A program made the translations under genes and the position numbers. A DNA stretch of 64,000 nt from contig JARCOQ010000002.1 of the NCBI GenBank assembly GCA_029207755.1, forward strand, positions 14,523,156 through 14,587,155, given 5' to 3'. The DNA is from Chamaea fasciata (Eukaryota; Chordata; Aves; Passeriformes; Sylviidae). The notes beneath the pieces are model-generated. The model was given only the letters and a program-made list of their open reading frames with translations, was not told the DNA's origin and made no database searches. Shown here piece after piece: positions 32,972 through 46,600 of this stretch (the first letter of the stretch is position 1; each line of letters begins with the position of its first letter).

Positions 32972-35900
32972 GTATGTACTCTGTTTGCTCTTTGGGATCC
33001 CTAGGCAGCAATTAATTAACTAATTAGTTTTTCTGTTTCTTATCTAATTAAATGGTGGTTTTCCAGAAGTTGAAATACATCCACTGTAGGAAGTCAGTAT
33101 AGTGCTGTCATGTTCCTCAACCTTAGTTATCTAAATCCCCAAACTGTTTTGGTTATCTCTTGCTACGTTATTCGTACTTTACTTTTCCTATTTTCATGTC
33201 TGTAATAGTATGTCTGTGCTGCAAACCTTTCCGCTTCAGTGGATCCTTCTGTAATTGAGATGAGCCTTTCTGTATCTTCAGTCCTTTGCTTTCCTGTTAT
33301 ACAGGATGTCTGCAGGATGATTTGTTTTTAACAGAGCAGAAATGATGCTCAGTATCAACCATACTGTTGTTAGGGCCATTGAAACCTTACATACTGAAGT
33401 AGGATACTCTCTGATTTAATTACCTCAACTTAGATTTTTAGTTTCCAATGCTTCCCTTCTAATTTTCATTACTGTGTTTGGAAGCTCAGAGCATTAGATA
33501 ATGTGTTGCGATCCGGTCTAAGCACAGAAGGGCAAAGAAAACTAATTCTCTGTGAATAAAACAAGTCAAACCCAGAAGGGTGTGAAATATACTCCAAAAG
33601 TTGATTAAAACCAAATGGAGTTCGATTTTGATACCAAAAAAATGAATAGTATATTTAATTTAATATTAAAAGAGGTAAAGAGAAAAGGAAGAAAAAAGGA
33701 AATAGAAAAAGAGGTGGGGGGCAGGATCAGGAAGAGGGACAATTATGAAGTAGAAGCATATCACCCTTCCAAGGGTCCCAACAACATCTCGTTGCTTCCC
33801 TCCATCTGGTGGTGAGGGTGCCCACAAAAAAGTATAGAATCCAATGGATTAATATGCATTTGGGCAGGTGGGAAGATGCAGATGTCTCCCTGGCAGGGGA
33901 CAGGTTTGATACTGTCCCTTGCAAGACCATGGATCTGTTGCATCTTGTAGTATCACGTGCAGTGCTCTGGTGCAGGATCTGGGGTCCCCTTTGGGGGCAG
34001 CCTTTGATGGGCCATGACACCCCCTCTGTTGTCCCTCACACGGTTGTCCCTCACATAGATGTGGCCTTCCAGGGGTGGGAGGCCCCACAGCTGGGCCAGT
34101 CTGCCCAGTGGAGGATGGGCGTTCACTGCATCTGGCCAGAGGCTATGCCACACACCCAAATCCTCTCCTCCTTCCCTCCTTTGGTGTAGCGATCTGTGGG
34201 AGCCTGGCAGCAGAAAAATGTGGTGTTGTGGCCTCCACCCCCAAGGTGCTGGACTTAATCCTCTTGTGAATGTATTCATTTACCCCAGCCCAGATTTGAG
34301 TCACTTGTCTCTGTTAACTTGCAGTCAAGTTAACAGATGCAGGGATCTTCCATGCAGCTCTTGTTACCCACTCTTGCTATAATAGGCAAAAGTCTTTATG
34401 AAAGATGTTTAAGGCATAAACCATAATATTTCAGTCTCCAACAGGTAGAAAGAACTGAGGCTGGTTAGGTTAACTACTCTTTAAGAACTGATTCAAAGCC
34501 ACTTATTAGTTTCTTACTGTTCTAAGTTTCTTGTGTGTTTTTACCACTGACAGACTATATCTGTGTACATTCTGATTTCCTTCTGTGTAAATGAAGAGAG
34601 CCCAACTGTGTAAGGTCATTGTTGTAACACGAGTCCTGTAACAGTGACATTTCCGAATGCCTGTGCCAGTACTGTCCTTGTCGTGCAGGACAACCATGGC
34701 ATGTAGTTACTTCAAGGCTCCATGTTGCTGGACTTCCTTCTGGTTGTCCCTTTTATGTGTTAAGGTTGTTATTCTTGTACTGGCTGGTGAAAAGACACAG
34801 AAAGTTGCTATTTATGAATGTGAACATTTTTTTCCTTCTGTTTTCCCTGTCTGTCAAGTTTCTGTGTTTGCTTTTAACGTGAATATATTTTAAATACAGT
34901 CCAGGCAAAGCAAATAAAATTAGTTTAGTCTACATGCAAGTTAACAATATATATGCTAACCGTGGCTTACTCTCTTGAAGGAGGTGATCTGAATCTTGCT
35001 ATTTAGCTGAGTTTTTTAGTGTTGACAGGGTTAAAGAAGAGTTACACAACTGTAAAATTAGTGAACTCAATTTAGTAATTGACTCTCTACTCAAATGAAG
35101 AGTACTCAAACTAATACTGCATGGTATTAAGATTTCAGAATCAGTATTACTTTTTATCTAATTTACTTCTATCTTTTATTGAACTTTCCTATACCTGCTC
35201 TTTTAACATGTAGGTAATGATTTATTTTATTAATTTGCTATTTAAGCGTTGTTGAGCAAACCTACACCACTGCAGAATTTGTGAGTCAGGCTATTGACAT
35301 CAGTGAACCCATTGGAAATCTTAAGAAGTTGCTGGAACCCAGACTGCAGTGTTCCTTGGATGCACACGAGATTTGTCTGCAAGATATCCAGGTAAATTGA
35401 AAGGTTATGAAAAATTTAACTTCATAATAGAGAAGTGTTTTATGTACTTTTTCCCTTTTTTGCGTTGTCTCTGGAATTCATGCTTCATGTGGAATATTAA
35501 CTACAATTAAGAGTTTAATTTCATGTCAGGTTCATTATCATCAGACCATGTAATATATACACACTAGTTCAGTGTGAATACAATCAAAATACTATTGGAG
35601 TTCCTCGTGTGAGGTTAAGAAATCACTTTGCAAGTGAAAAAAGAATGAGGGCAATGACCACACTACTTTGTTGCTGCCAAACTTCCATAATTCTGATCTT
35701 GTTTCGAATCTAAAATAGAAGGTTTCTATGTTATTGAGGTATAGAGGTAGCAAGGCATTACTCAAGAAATCCCCCCATTTTACAGGTATTGCCACATGTT
35801 AGGCAGTATAACTGTTTTGCATTTTGTTTAGCTACGTGTTTTATTTGAAGTTACAATCAGACATCTGTGGCTTTTCCAGAAACAACAGGAGAATTTTGGT

Positions 35901-37592
35901 ATAAAGATAAGAATTTTTATGAGGTTGCTAAAAGCTCAGAGAAGGAACTGTAGATAGTTTCCAGATAGTGAAGGTACTTCCCTGTATTGTATTGCTTCTT
36001 TTAGGTAAAAAAATGTTCCTGTAGGCGAAAATATCTTAAACAGAACAGAGTGGCAAGTTTCAAATACGATGAAATCTTTTCTGTCATGTACTATTGTCTA
36101 CACAGTACTAAAAATATTTGTACACTTCTTCAGAAAAATTTCTGCAGGCACCAAGTGTTTCTAAAGGAGATTAAGTTAATTGTAACTATGAGACTAATAT
36201 ATATTTTTAATTTTTTAATTTTTAATGCTTTTATCAAGCTGGACCCAGATCGAAGCCTTTTTGATCAAGGAGTGAAAACCGATGGAACGGTGCAACTCAG
36301 TGTGCAAGTGATATCTAGACAAGGTAAGCGGTTACATTTGTCTGTTGTACAGACAAACTAATATTGTAGGAATACTTGTGAGCAAACAGAATCTTCTGTT
36401 CCTAGCTGTAAAATTGAGAAAATCAATGAATGGTCACAGAACTTCAGAATGTCTTTTTCATTGTGTACTGTAGTTCTAAGTAGTAAAATTAAAATAAATG
36501 TCATGGACTAATGCTATTTAAAATGTTTTTTTAAAGGAATTTCATATAATTTTTATAAGTAACAAAATCAAACACAAATCCAGAACCCAAGCAATTCTTT
36601 GTTGAGTAGTGTCTGTTACAGTATGAGGTTTTCCTGAAGGTTGAGTAATTACTCCTATCAGACCAAATATCGATGCCGGCAAAAGATTTTTGTGTAGGTA
36701 GGTGACAGTTTCATCCTTGTGAGGTGAGTGAGTTTGCGTGCTTTAGGAAAAATTACATTTTGAAAGTAGATGTAGCTAACTGAAAATCCTTATCAAGGTC
36801 CAGGATCACTGTCTATTGTCTGTTTTCTTTGGATGAGAAGTCAGAATAAACCATTGTGTCAGAGGGGCATTAAGCAGTTGGGTACAGATTTGTTGAGGCA
36901 TAGTTTTTATTTGTATTATCTGGTATGACAGGATTTCTCCTTGTCAGATTCTCAGGAACTAGCAGCCTCATTATTTTGCTTTTTGTCCTAATTTTCTGCT
37001 TTGCCCCCTCCATATGTCTTGAGTGGAAGGATAGCCACCACTCTTTAAAGACAATGTACCTATTGGGCTGTGGGAACAACTACAGGTGTTTATTTCTGTG
37101 GTTTTAAACAGGGACACATTTGTACAGGAGTAGATTAGTTATCTATTTTGAGTTACATCAGCAAAGCAAATGAGCAAAATTTGGGGAGCACTTTTTGTTT
37201 CCTTGTGGCTTCATTGTAGATTAAACTGAAGAAAACTTTTCTGCTTTGTATTAACAGTCTTCAGTAAGATACAATTTGCATTTAATGCTGAGTGTCAGGT
37301 TAGTGCTGGGTTGAATCCTCAGTTCCCCATATGTAATGGGGAGTGTACTACCTTTTTGCTTACAAAATAGAACGGAAATATCCTTTAGGGAACTAGAGTA
37401 ACCACTCTTAATTCATGCCCAGTAACTTCTAGTATTCAGTGCTCAGACCTCCATTTTCAAAAGGACGTGAGTGATGAATATCTTTACTATCATCTTCCAT
37501 GTTCCTCCTGTGTTACATTTTTTCCCTTTAATGCAAAACTGAGGTTCATGATGTCATAGCACAAGGAACTTCTTGCTCCCTGCCCCCATCAC

Positions 37593-37635
<43 letters not shown>

Positions 37636-40600
37636 CTCTTTCTCTTTCTCTTTCTCTTTCTCTTTCTCTTTCTCTTTCTCTTTCTCTTTCTCTTTCTCTT
37701 TCTCTTTCTCTTTCTCTTTCTCTTTCTCTTTCTCTTTCTCTTTTTCTCTTTCTCTTTCTCTTTCTCTTTCTCTTTCTCTTTCTCTTTCTCCCTCTCCCTC
37801 TCCCTCTCCCTCTCCCTCTCCCTCTCCCTCTCCCTCTCCCTCTCCCTCTCCCTCTCCCTCCCTCTCCCTCCCCCTCTCCCTCTCCCTCTCCCTCTCCCTC
37901 CCTCTCCCTCCCCCTCTCCCTCTCCCTCTCCCTCCCTCTCTCTCTCCCTCCCCCTCTCCCTCTCCCTCCCTCTCTCTCTCCCTCCCCGCCTTCCCTCTTA
38001 AAAGAAACACTTGAATATTAAGTACTTCTGTGTCACTTTGGAGCACTCCTCAGTGTTGTTTTTCAGGTCTTATACTTTAGCAACTCATAAGAAGTCTGTT
38101 TGTTGAAGGCATGTAAAATATGGCAGGGCAGAATATCAGAAAACAAATAGCATGCATATAACAAAAGGAAGATATTTGGATCACTAACAGGAAAATGGAC
38201 TTGTTGCTCTTGAGCACAGTACCCCTTTGAGCCAGATGGGAGAAAAGGGCTTCTTACTCCATCCTTATATTTTACTTGCATGAATGAGGTTTTGAGAGAT
38301 TCTCAGTTCACTTATGTTTATTTTTTCCCTAGCTTGTGTAATGTATAGAATTCAGCTAGAAGTAATCAGTGTGCTGGATTGGATTCTCTTATTTCTTGAA
38401 AGAAAAGCTGCTATGTCACTTCAAATGTTCTACCAAATTTCGGTCAGATGGCTTTAAATTCAAAGGCAACATGTGAAATACAGTTATTCTTCTATAGCTG
38501 AACTTCAGTGTAGTTAGTATGATTTTGAAAGAAACCTGCGTTGTGCATGTTAATTTTTCATGGCCTAGATAAAACAGTCTCCTAAGTAAGATATTTATTT
38601 GCTTTTTCTTCATGCTTGTTTTTTCATCGGATCAACCACTTACTGGTTGTCAACATCTGTTTTTACATCCTTGATTTCACATTGCTGAGTTTTGTACTCT
38701 AGGGTCTTTGTAATGTTTGCTTCCTTTCTAATATTTTTCCAGGCTAAATGCCTTTTAAAATCTGGAGGAATACTTGTCTGAAAGAGACTTGTTTTTTCTT
38801 ACTTGTAATACAGGAACATACTCCATTTGTTTTCCCTTACAAACTGTTGACTGGATTGTGGATTTAGCGTTTAAGGCTGTTACCTGCAGAACCATCTCAT
38901 GCTGTGCTTTAATATAGATTAGACAGGAAGGACACAAATACTTTTGTGGTACAAGATACTGAAGGTACTCTGGCCATATGATGTTCTGTGAATCCTGCTT
39001 TCATCAGCCTAACCATAGTCAAGATTTTCCAACTCATGATAAAATAGAATTGTAAAGATTCTTTATTTATGTGAAAATGTAGTTGTTAAAAATCTCTTAA
39101 AATAAGTGTGGTTATTGGCATTATAATGAATATTGTATGTCACAAAAAATGAAATAATTTTGAAAAATCCTCTGTACAATGTCAGAAATTTGGTGCGGCA
39201 CTAGCTGGACAAAACACCTCCGAAGAGGTGTCTCAGAAGACAGCAGAGGGTGGTGATACAAAGCGTTACTGAATGTGTTCTTTTTTGCTTCAGAATAGAT
39301 ACAGACATATCGTGTTAGCTCCATGATCTAATATCTGAAATGACAGACATAAAGCCAAAACATGAATAGCTGTTGAAGCCTAAAATGGGAAGAATTTTCT
39401 AGGTTTCTTTTAGCTTGCTGTGTAACACATAGGTTTCTTTTAACTTGCTGTGTAACACACTGCCTACTGTAGAGTACTGAAAGAAAATATTAACTGCTTT
39501 AAGTAGACCCCAGAGATATCAGGGAAGTATTGTAAAGCCTGAAAAAATGCCTTATGGTTGGAATAAAGCTGAATACTTGTTCTGGGTCCTTTTGGAGGTT
39601 GCTTTTTCTGTTTGTTTAGGGGTTTTTTATTTGGTGTATTTCTTACAGGCCAAAATACTTGTACTTTATGCTCACATGCTGAACATTCTGTTCAAAATCT
39701 GTGAAATAGATCACTTAATTAGAACAGGAAGCTGCGGGAAGAAGGAGGGACAGCTTTGTTATTCACCTTACTAAAGTATATGCTCTTTAACAGAGTATGT
39801 CATTCTAATTTAGGACACTCGCAGAAATCTGATGACACTTTTGTGTCCTGCTTCCTTCCTGAGTTTGCTAATCCTACTAATCAGAAAGCTTTAAAACTAT
39901 GTTCTTGTTGTATTTGCATTACTGTCTTTAAGTTTTGTGTTGTTTCCATGCTTAGGGATAGAGCCCAAGTTGAACATCCTGGAAATCGTGAAGCCTGTGG
40001 AGACTGTGGAGGTTGTGATTGATCCAGATGCTCATCATACAGAGGCTGAAGCTCACCTTGTTGAGGAAGCTCAAGTGATAACCTTGGATGGGACAAAACA
40101 TATTGCGGCAATTTCAGATGAAACGTCTGAGCAAGTGACACGGTGGGCTGCAGCACTGGAAGGCTACCGGAAAGAGCAGGAGCGCCTTGGAATACCTTAC
40201 GGTAATAGTGCACAGCTATGGGTGTATTCAGCTGGGGGCTGGGCTCTTGTGTTCTGTGTGGGGTTGGTGTTTAAGGACCTCAGAGAGGGAAGCTTGTGGT
40301 ATGGGTTAGGATGTGAGGTTTTTATCTTCTTTTCTTCCTGTTAGAGCCAGGATTAAAGTCATTAAAATGTGGGGTTCCTTATCTTCTTTTCTTCCTGTTA
40401 GAGCTGGGATTAAAGTACAGGAGACATAGTTTTCTCGTGTTCAGACTCAGTTGTTTATTAATTCTTATCTATAGTACAGTCTCACGAGTTGTGAGTTCTT
40501 GCTGACAAGGTAGAAAATAACTCTTTCCAAGGTCTTTTAAGCATAATTTGTCCAATAATGAGATTACACCTATACTACTTTCACTTTTAACCCAATAACT

Positions 40601-43600
40601 AACTACCCATGGTCCACAATGCAGACCTTTTCACCCAATTAGAAAACATCACCCAAACCCGTGAAGAAGAAGGTGAAAGAAGAAGAATAACTTAGCCAAC
40701 ACCCTAAATCCTCCATCTTGCTTTTATATATATTACTGTATACTAAAACCTTAACTCCTAAGTTTTGCACCCTGTGACATTACACGCCTCTGTTCAAACT
40801 ACACACCCATAATCCCAGTGCTATCACTCAATTTCGAAGCCTGTTCCACAGCCTCAGGTCAAATGTACTGCTTGCTTGTGGGTCAGTGTCTTTTAGCACA
40901 GGAAGCCCAAAATCCTCAACTTTCAGGGTTTCAGCATTAGTACAATGTAAATAATCTGCATAAGGGAATTGTATAATCATGGAATGGTTTGGGTTGTAAG
41001 GGACCTTAAAGACCATCTGGTTCCAATCCCCTGCCATTGGCAGGGACAACTTCCACTAGACAAGATTGCTTCAAGCACCATCTAGCTTGACCTCAGACAC
41101 ATCCAGGGATGGGGCAGCCACAGCTTCTCTGGGCACTGTGCCAGGGCCTCTCCACCCTCACAGGGAGGAAGTTTTTTGTAGTACCTAATCAAAAAACCAA
41201 GGAGAAGTAAAATGAATGCTCATAATAGTTTCATTAAATGCTTTCATGCTGTAACTTACTTTGTCAATGCAGTCTTTAGAAAGCACTTTTCTTCCTGCCC
41301 TCCTTAAAAATGTGTGTATTAGTGATAAAGCTCTTCAAATATGTGTGGAATTGAACAGACTCAGTAGTTGGTATTGGGGTATTGCCTGTAAAATTGCTGA
41401 AACAAATTGTTCATGGACTGGAGGATGCTGAATATTCTGTTAAATCAGATTTTTTATGAGAAGCTGTACTGGATTTCATCATACTGGAGGAAGATGATTC
41501 AGAACTGAAAAAAAATATTCTTCCAGATGATAATTTTTTTTGAGTTAATGTTGTTACTTAGCAAGTTGCTCTTTTAATGTTAGCTTAAAAACACATCTCT
41601 GAATGTCTGTTTAAGATTGAACTGGAACTGTGGGATATAGACCTATATCATGTTTGAGAGATTATCCAGCTGAATTGCTTCTTATGACTGGCAGAAATGT
41701 CAAGGCATATTCAGGATGCTGTTCTACATGTGCAGACCTGTAAAACTGGAATATATTTGGCAAGGGGGATGTTTGGAAGGGTTTAAGAATGCCAGTAAGT
41801 CAAAGGTCTTTGCAGGACATGTAGCTTGCCAATATTTTGAGCATATTTTTGATAACTGAAGCAAAGGCTTTTTCATGGCTTTTTAGTTTTCTCATTGGTA
41901 AGCACTTCAAAAATAGTTTTCCTCATGCTATGTCTGTTCATAATCAGGGATTTGATGTGGAATGTTTGAAAAAATAAAAAAGGGAGGCATTATCAGAAGC
42001 AGATTAATACTTTTCATCATGCTCTCACATTAATATTAGAAGAAAATTAGTTAAACTAATGTTGTTATGTTCAATAATATTTTTAATAAACTTTAATAAT
42101 ATTGATGCTTTAAGAAAATCCTATATCCCACAACTGTGGATTTAAAAGTTTAATGATTTTTGGGCCATAGGAGTCCAGATTTTTTAGAAAAATCATATTA
42201 GTTCATTATGACAGAGATCCGTGGATTATGAATAATAGCATTCTCTTGATATCAAAAATGTGCTAAATTGCACTCCTAGAAAGAATAACATTTTAAATGT
42301 TTTCTGAGTAGACATTAAAGGGACTTGGCTGAAATAAGGTGCCTTTAGGTTCTACACTGTAATCCAAAATTACTTATTGAATCTTTTCAGAAGACAGGAT
42401 GCGTTGATGTTAAGAGTCAAGGCTAGTTAATGAATAATCGTCAAGAAAAGTAGTGGTTTGTTGTCTTCATCCTTACAGGCTTCTCAACTTTGCTGCAAAT
42501 GGAAAACTAGCTTTTAGTAGGTCTTCAAAATGTTGTGGCCTTCTCTCTATGTTATGTTTTGGGTGGGTTTTATTAGAGATTATAAATATTTTTCTGTTAA
42601 AAGTATTGCTGCTATTAGAATCCAAATATTTGGTACGTAGAAGTAAGGGAAATATTAATTGTTATGAGAAATAAATGCAGAAAACTTAGCAGCAGAAACC
42701 ACAAAAGTGGTTAGAGAAAATAATGATTTTTGTTTCCTTGCAAATTGTGTTCTGTCACTGAGAACAAACTAGCAGCGTTTTGATGAAAGTTCACTGCTGC
42801 TGATGTTTGGTGGATCAACACCCTTGTGGGTGTGTCTTTTGCCACAGGATTACATAGCATTGTTTTAGGTAGCATTAGTGAAAAATGATGCCATGTAGCT
42901 GTTGTTAACCAAAACTAAATTTGTAGCTCCTAGATAAATATTTATAGACTTAGAATACTTTGCTTTCTTTAATTCTTAATTTTATTAATTTTTCTGAGTT
43001 CTTAATTTTATTTCTTTTAAATCTTAAAATAAAAAATTGTCAAGGTGGCATCTGCTTGGGATATTAGAATTTAAAAATACATAATCACTCTGCTCCAGTG
43101 AAAAGCAGATGTTCCTACTTTAGTTTCTACTTCTTACCTGTTGACATATTTTAATACATTGTGTACAGCATTAACATCCCAAAACTTGATGCTCTGGCTG
43201 AAAAAGTCATGCAGAAGCAATCACTTGCCTCCAGCAGGCCAGCGCTCAGCCAGGCTCTAAGCAAGGGATCCTTAAAAAAAACTGGTCTTCAGTTTTAATA
43301 CTCAGTATTCCATGTAATGTGCAATATCCCTTTGATCAGTTGGAGTCAGCTGTCCTTCCTCAACTTCATGTGCACCCCCACCCTACTCGCTGGATTTGCT
43401 GAATGAGAAGCAGAGAAGGCTTTGCATTGGAGTCCACTAGTCTGACCAGGTTCTTTTAGATATCCATGTGTGGAGGGTGTAATATTGAATATCAAATTCA
43501 CTTGAAAATCATTGATATTACATGGGATTTCTAGTTTAGTAGAGTGATATAAGGTGCGTTAAAACCTAACACAAAGGTAAAATATACTTAGATGAATACA

Positions 43601-46600
43601 GCAATTGCAGAACATTGCACAATCCCAGTCCCAATCCCAACAGGATTCCTGGTACAGGTGTTTGTAATATACTCACCGTCACCAGGTTAGGTGTCCCTAA
43701 TAGCCAGGTAGGAGAACCTGGGTTGCAGTCAACTCGAGCCCACTGTTCTCTTCGAAATTCTCTTGCTAGTTTTGTGGTTTATGTTCTCTGTGTTGGGCTG
43801 AGCCACATCTTAGTGGCCTCTACAAGGGTTGCTCAGCAGTAGACAAAACATTTTAGTGTGTTATTAGAAGTTATTTGATCACTAGCCTAAAGTACAACAC
43901 AATAGGGGCTTCTGGGAAGAACGCCAGTGGTGGTTTTTGTCAGCAGAAACTGAGATGATGTGACTAAGTTTAGAATGTAGTATTTTGTCAAAATCACAAA
44001 CTGATCAACACTTTTGAAGAAGAGTATCCTTCTGTGGGAGAGAGTACTCTTTCTTTGAAGCTGAAGACCTGTGGAATAAGAAAATGCTTATTGTTTTGTG
44101 TTTGAGATATGTCAGATGTAGTTCTCATGTAAGAACTGTCTCTAAAAAAAATCACTTTTTCACCCTTTTCTTCACCCCACCAACCCACACCATTCCATCA
44201 CCATTTTAAGAGCAGTCACCAACTTTCCGGGCAGGTTTGGTGTCAGTAACGCTGCTTCTTGATATTGTTTTTTTTTACTCTTATGGAAGTTATTATATAA
44301 TCAAGGAGGAACTTTGCAGTGTGTGATGAGGTGATTTGCAGTTTCATCCATCTTTTCCAGACCCAGTTCAGTGGTCGACAGACCAGGTGCTCCACTGGGT
44401 GGTGTGGGTGATGAAGGAGTTCAGCATGACTGACATCGACCTCAACGCACTCAGCATTCCTGGGAGGGACCTCTGCAATCTCAGCCAAGAAGATTTCTTC
44501 CAACGTGTCCCACGGGGAGAAATCCTTTGGAGCCACCTGGAGCTTCTTCGAAAGTGTATGGCAGTTTAGTTTTTGGGGGGTTTTTTTTGGACTTCTTTCT
44601 TGAACTGTGAAACCAGTTATGAGCAGTCATTTTTCCTTTACTTAATGCTGTGGGAGAAAATGAGGGTATCAGTACAAGATAAGAGGAAGTATTAGAATGT
44701 GCTGCCATGAAACATTGTCTGCATACTAAACACTGCATGTCTTTTATCAAACCTCGTAAGTGGTGGATGGTAGTGAATGATTATTCCACCTTGTTTTTTA
44801 TAAAGCTTCATAGTTTGTGCATCTACAGAGTTTGTTAGTTCTATAATTAAATATTGATTGTGAGTTATTAAGTGTACATTTCTGTGTCATATAGAAGTGG
44901 ATATTATTAAGCACTGGAAGTGAATTCCTTAGATAGCACACAACACAGCTGCTAAGTATGTGCATTTCAGATGTACCATGCTTGGATGTAACTTGCCAGA
45001 CTAATAAATATTTATATCTTCATTTACGTGACATAGCTGAAGGTTTTTGGGGGTGGAGAATGCATAAGGTCATGGAAATTTGCCATGTACACTCTTCTAA
45101 AACTTGAACGACAAATGTATCTCCACTTGTAAGACCATGAACTGTACATGTCTCTTGCAGACTGATAGGAAATTTTTATTTCTTCTCCTCTACAAAATAT
45201 GAAAGGTTTTGATCTTCAGGTGATTTATTATTTCTGGGTTAAATATAAACCTGCTGGGTTTTTTTGCAATTTGTAGATGTGTTGGCTAGCCAAGAACACT
45301 CTGGAGAAATAGCAACTGTTACAATTGATCAGCGTAAGTACTTCTGTCAGCATTAATTCACACAATTCACTGTTTGCAGTTTTAGCATGGTACTGTGGTT
45401 CAGCAGTATTCATACAACATTTAGAAAATCACTTGGGAGAGTATTTTTCCTTGGGGAAGGGAGGAGGATGTATTTTAAACTTCAAAACATAACATTGACT
45501 TTCTCTGTATTTTGTTACTCACTGAAAAGTAGTGTTTGACCTTAACTATGGAATTTTATAACTTTAATTTTGGATGGTAGATTTTCCACTTTCTTGAAAT
45601 AAGCTGTTTAGGCTACATATTTGAGGTTTTTAGTTGTTTCAGGGCTTTATGTTATATATTGCATTAATGAATTGATCTATTTAAATATTAATTTCAAATA
45701 ACAAAGTGTTTCCAAAACCTGAAGGGTTTTGTGGAAGAGATGACTTGCTTAGAAACCAATAGTAGAAATAATGCATTAAAGTAACTTTCCAGTTATTTGA
45801 AGCTCATGCTTTTAGCTAAGCAGTGTCATCAATGACATCAATGAATCAGTTTTCGGAAGACTTATAAGCATCTTACATGTTAAATAGACAGACTGTTTAT
45901 TACATCCTGTGGTTGTGTCTAGTTAAAGCCAGCTTGAGTGGGGCATCTGCATCCTTCTACACCATTGCAATAGAAGGTGTTTGCTGTTTGAATATCAGGT
46001 ATGGAGGTTGTGCAGTGACTGTAGAGAAAAGGGCATTAGGGCAGATCATGTGGGAACAGCATGAAGATGAAAACAAGGGCTTGAGAGAGTTTGGGTTCTT
46101 TTTGTGGAAGCATGTAATACACATGATAATAAACTTAAGCTGTTTTTTTATCTGTAATGTGGCACTTCTGCAATGAGTCTAAAACTACAGTTTTCATATG
46201 AGAGGTAAAAAGATCTTTAAATTACACTTAGCATGGTGACTTTAATGCATTGTGCCTTTTTAGCACAGGAAAAAATGTTATGATAATACAGGTAATAAAT
46301 AAAATATGGCTATTTCTGTGCCAGCAAGTTATAATTGATGTTCTGTTACATTCTCTGCTCTACAGCTGTGCAGATTATACCAGCATCTGTACAGCCCGCT
46401 ACCCCAACCACCATCAAAGTGATAAACAGCAGTGCAAAGGCAGCTAAAGTACAGAGAGCTCCAAGGATCTCTGGGGAAGATAGGAGTTCCCCTGGGAACA
46501 GAACAGGTATTGCGTCCATTATTTTTCATGCTAATGCTCTGAACACTGACCCATTAATTTGAATTACAGTTTGGTGAAACATGTCTTTGTAGCTCCTAGT

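Noticed and set aside
37546..38046. Glu/Arg/Lys-rich and Leu/Phe/Ser-rich open frames
   Set aside because: Both are translations of the polypyrimidine tract and have no coding signal beyond it.
44336..44569. Short single-exon gene
   Set aside because: This is the Pointed-domain exon of GABPA read beyond its splice sites.
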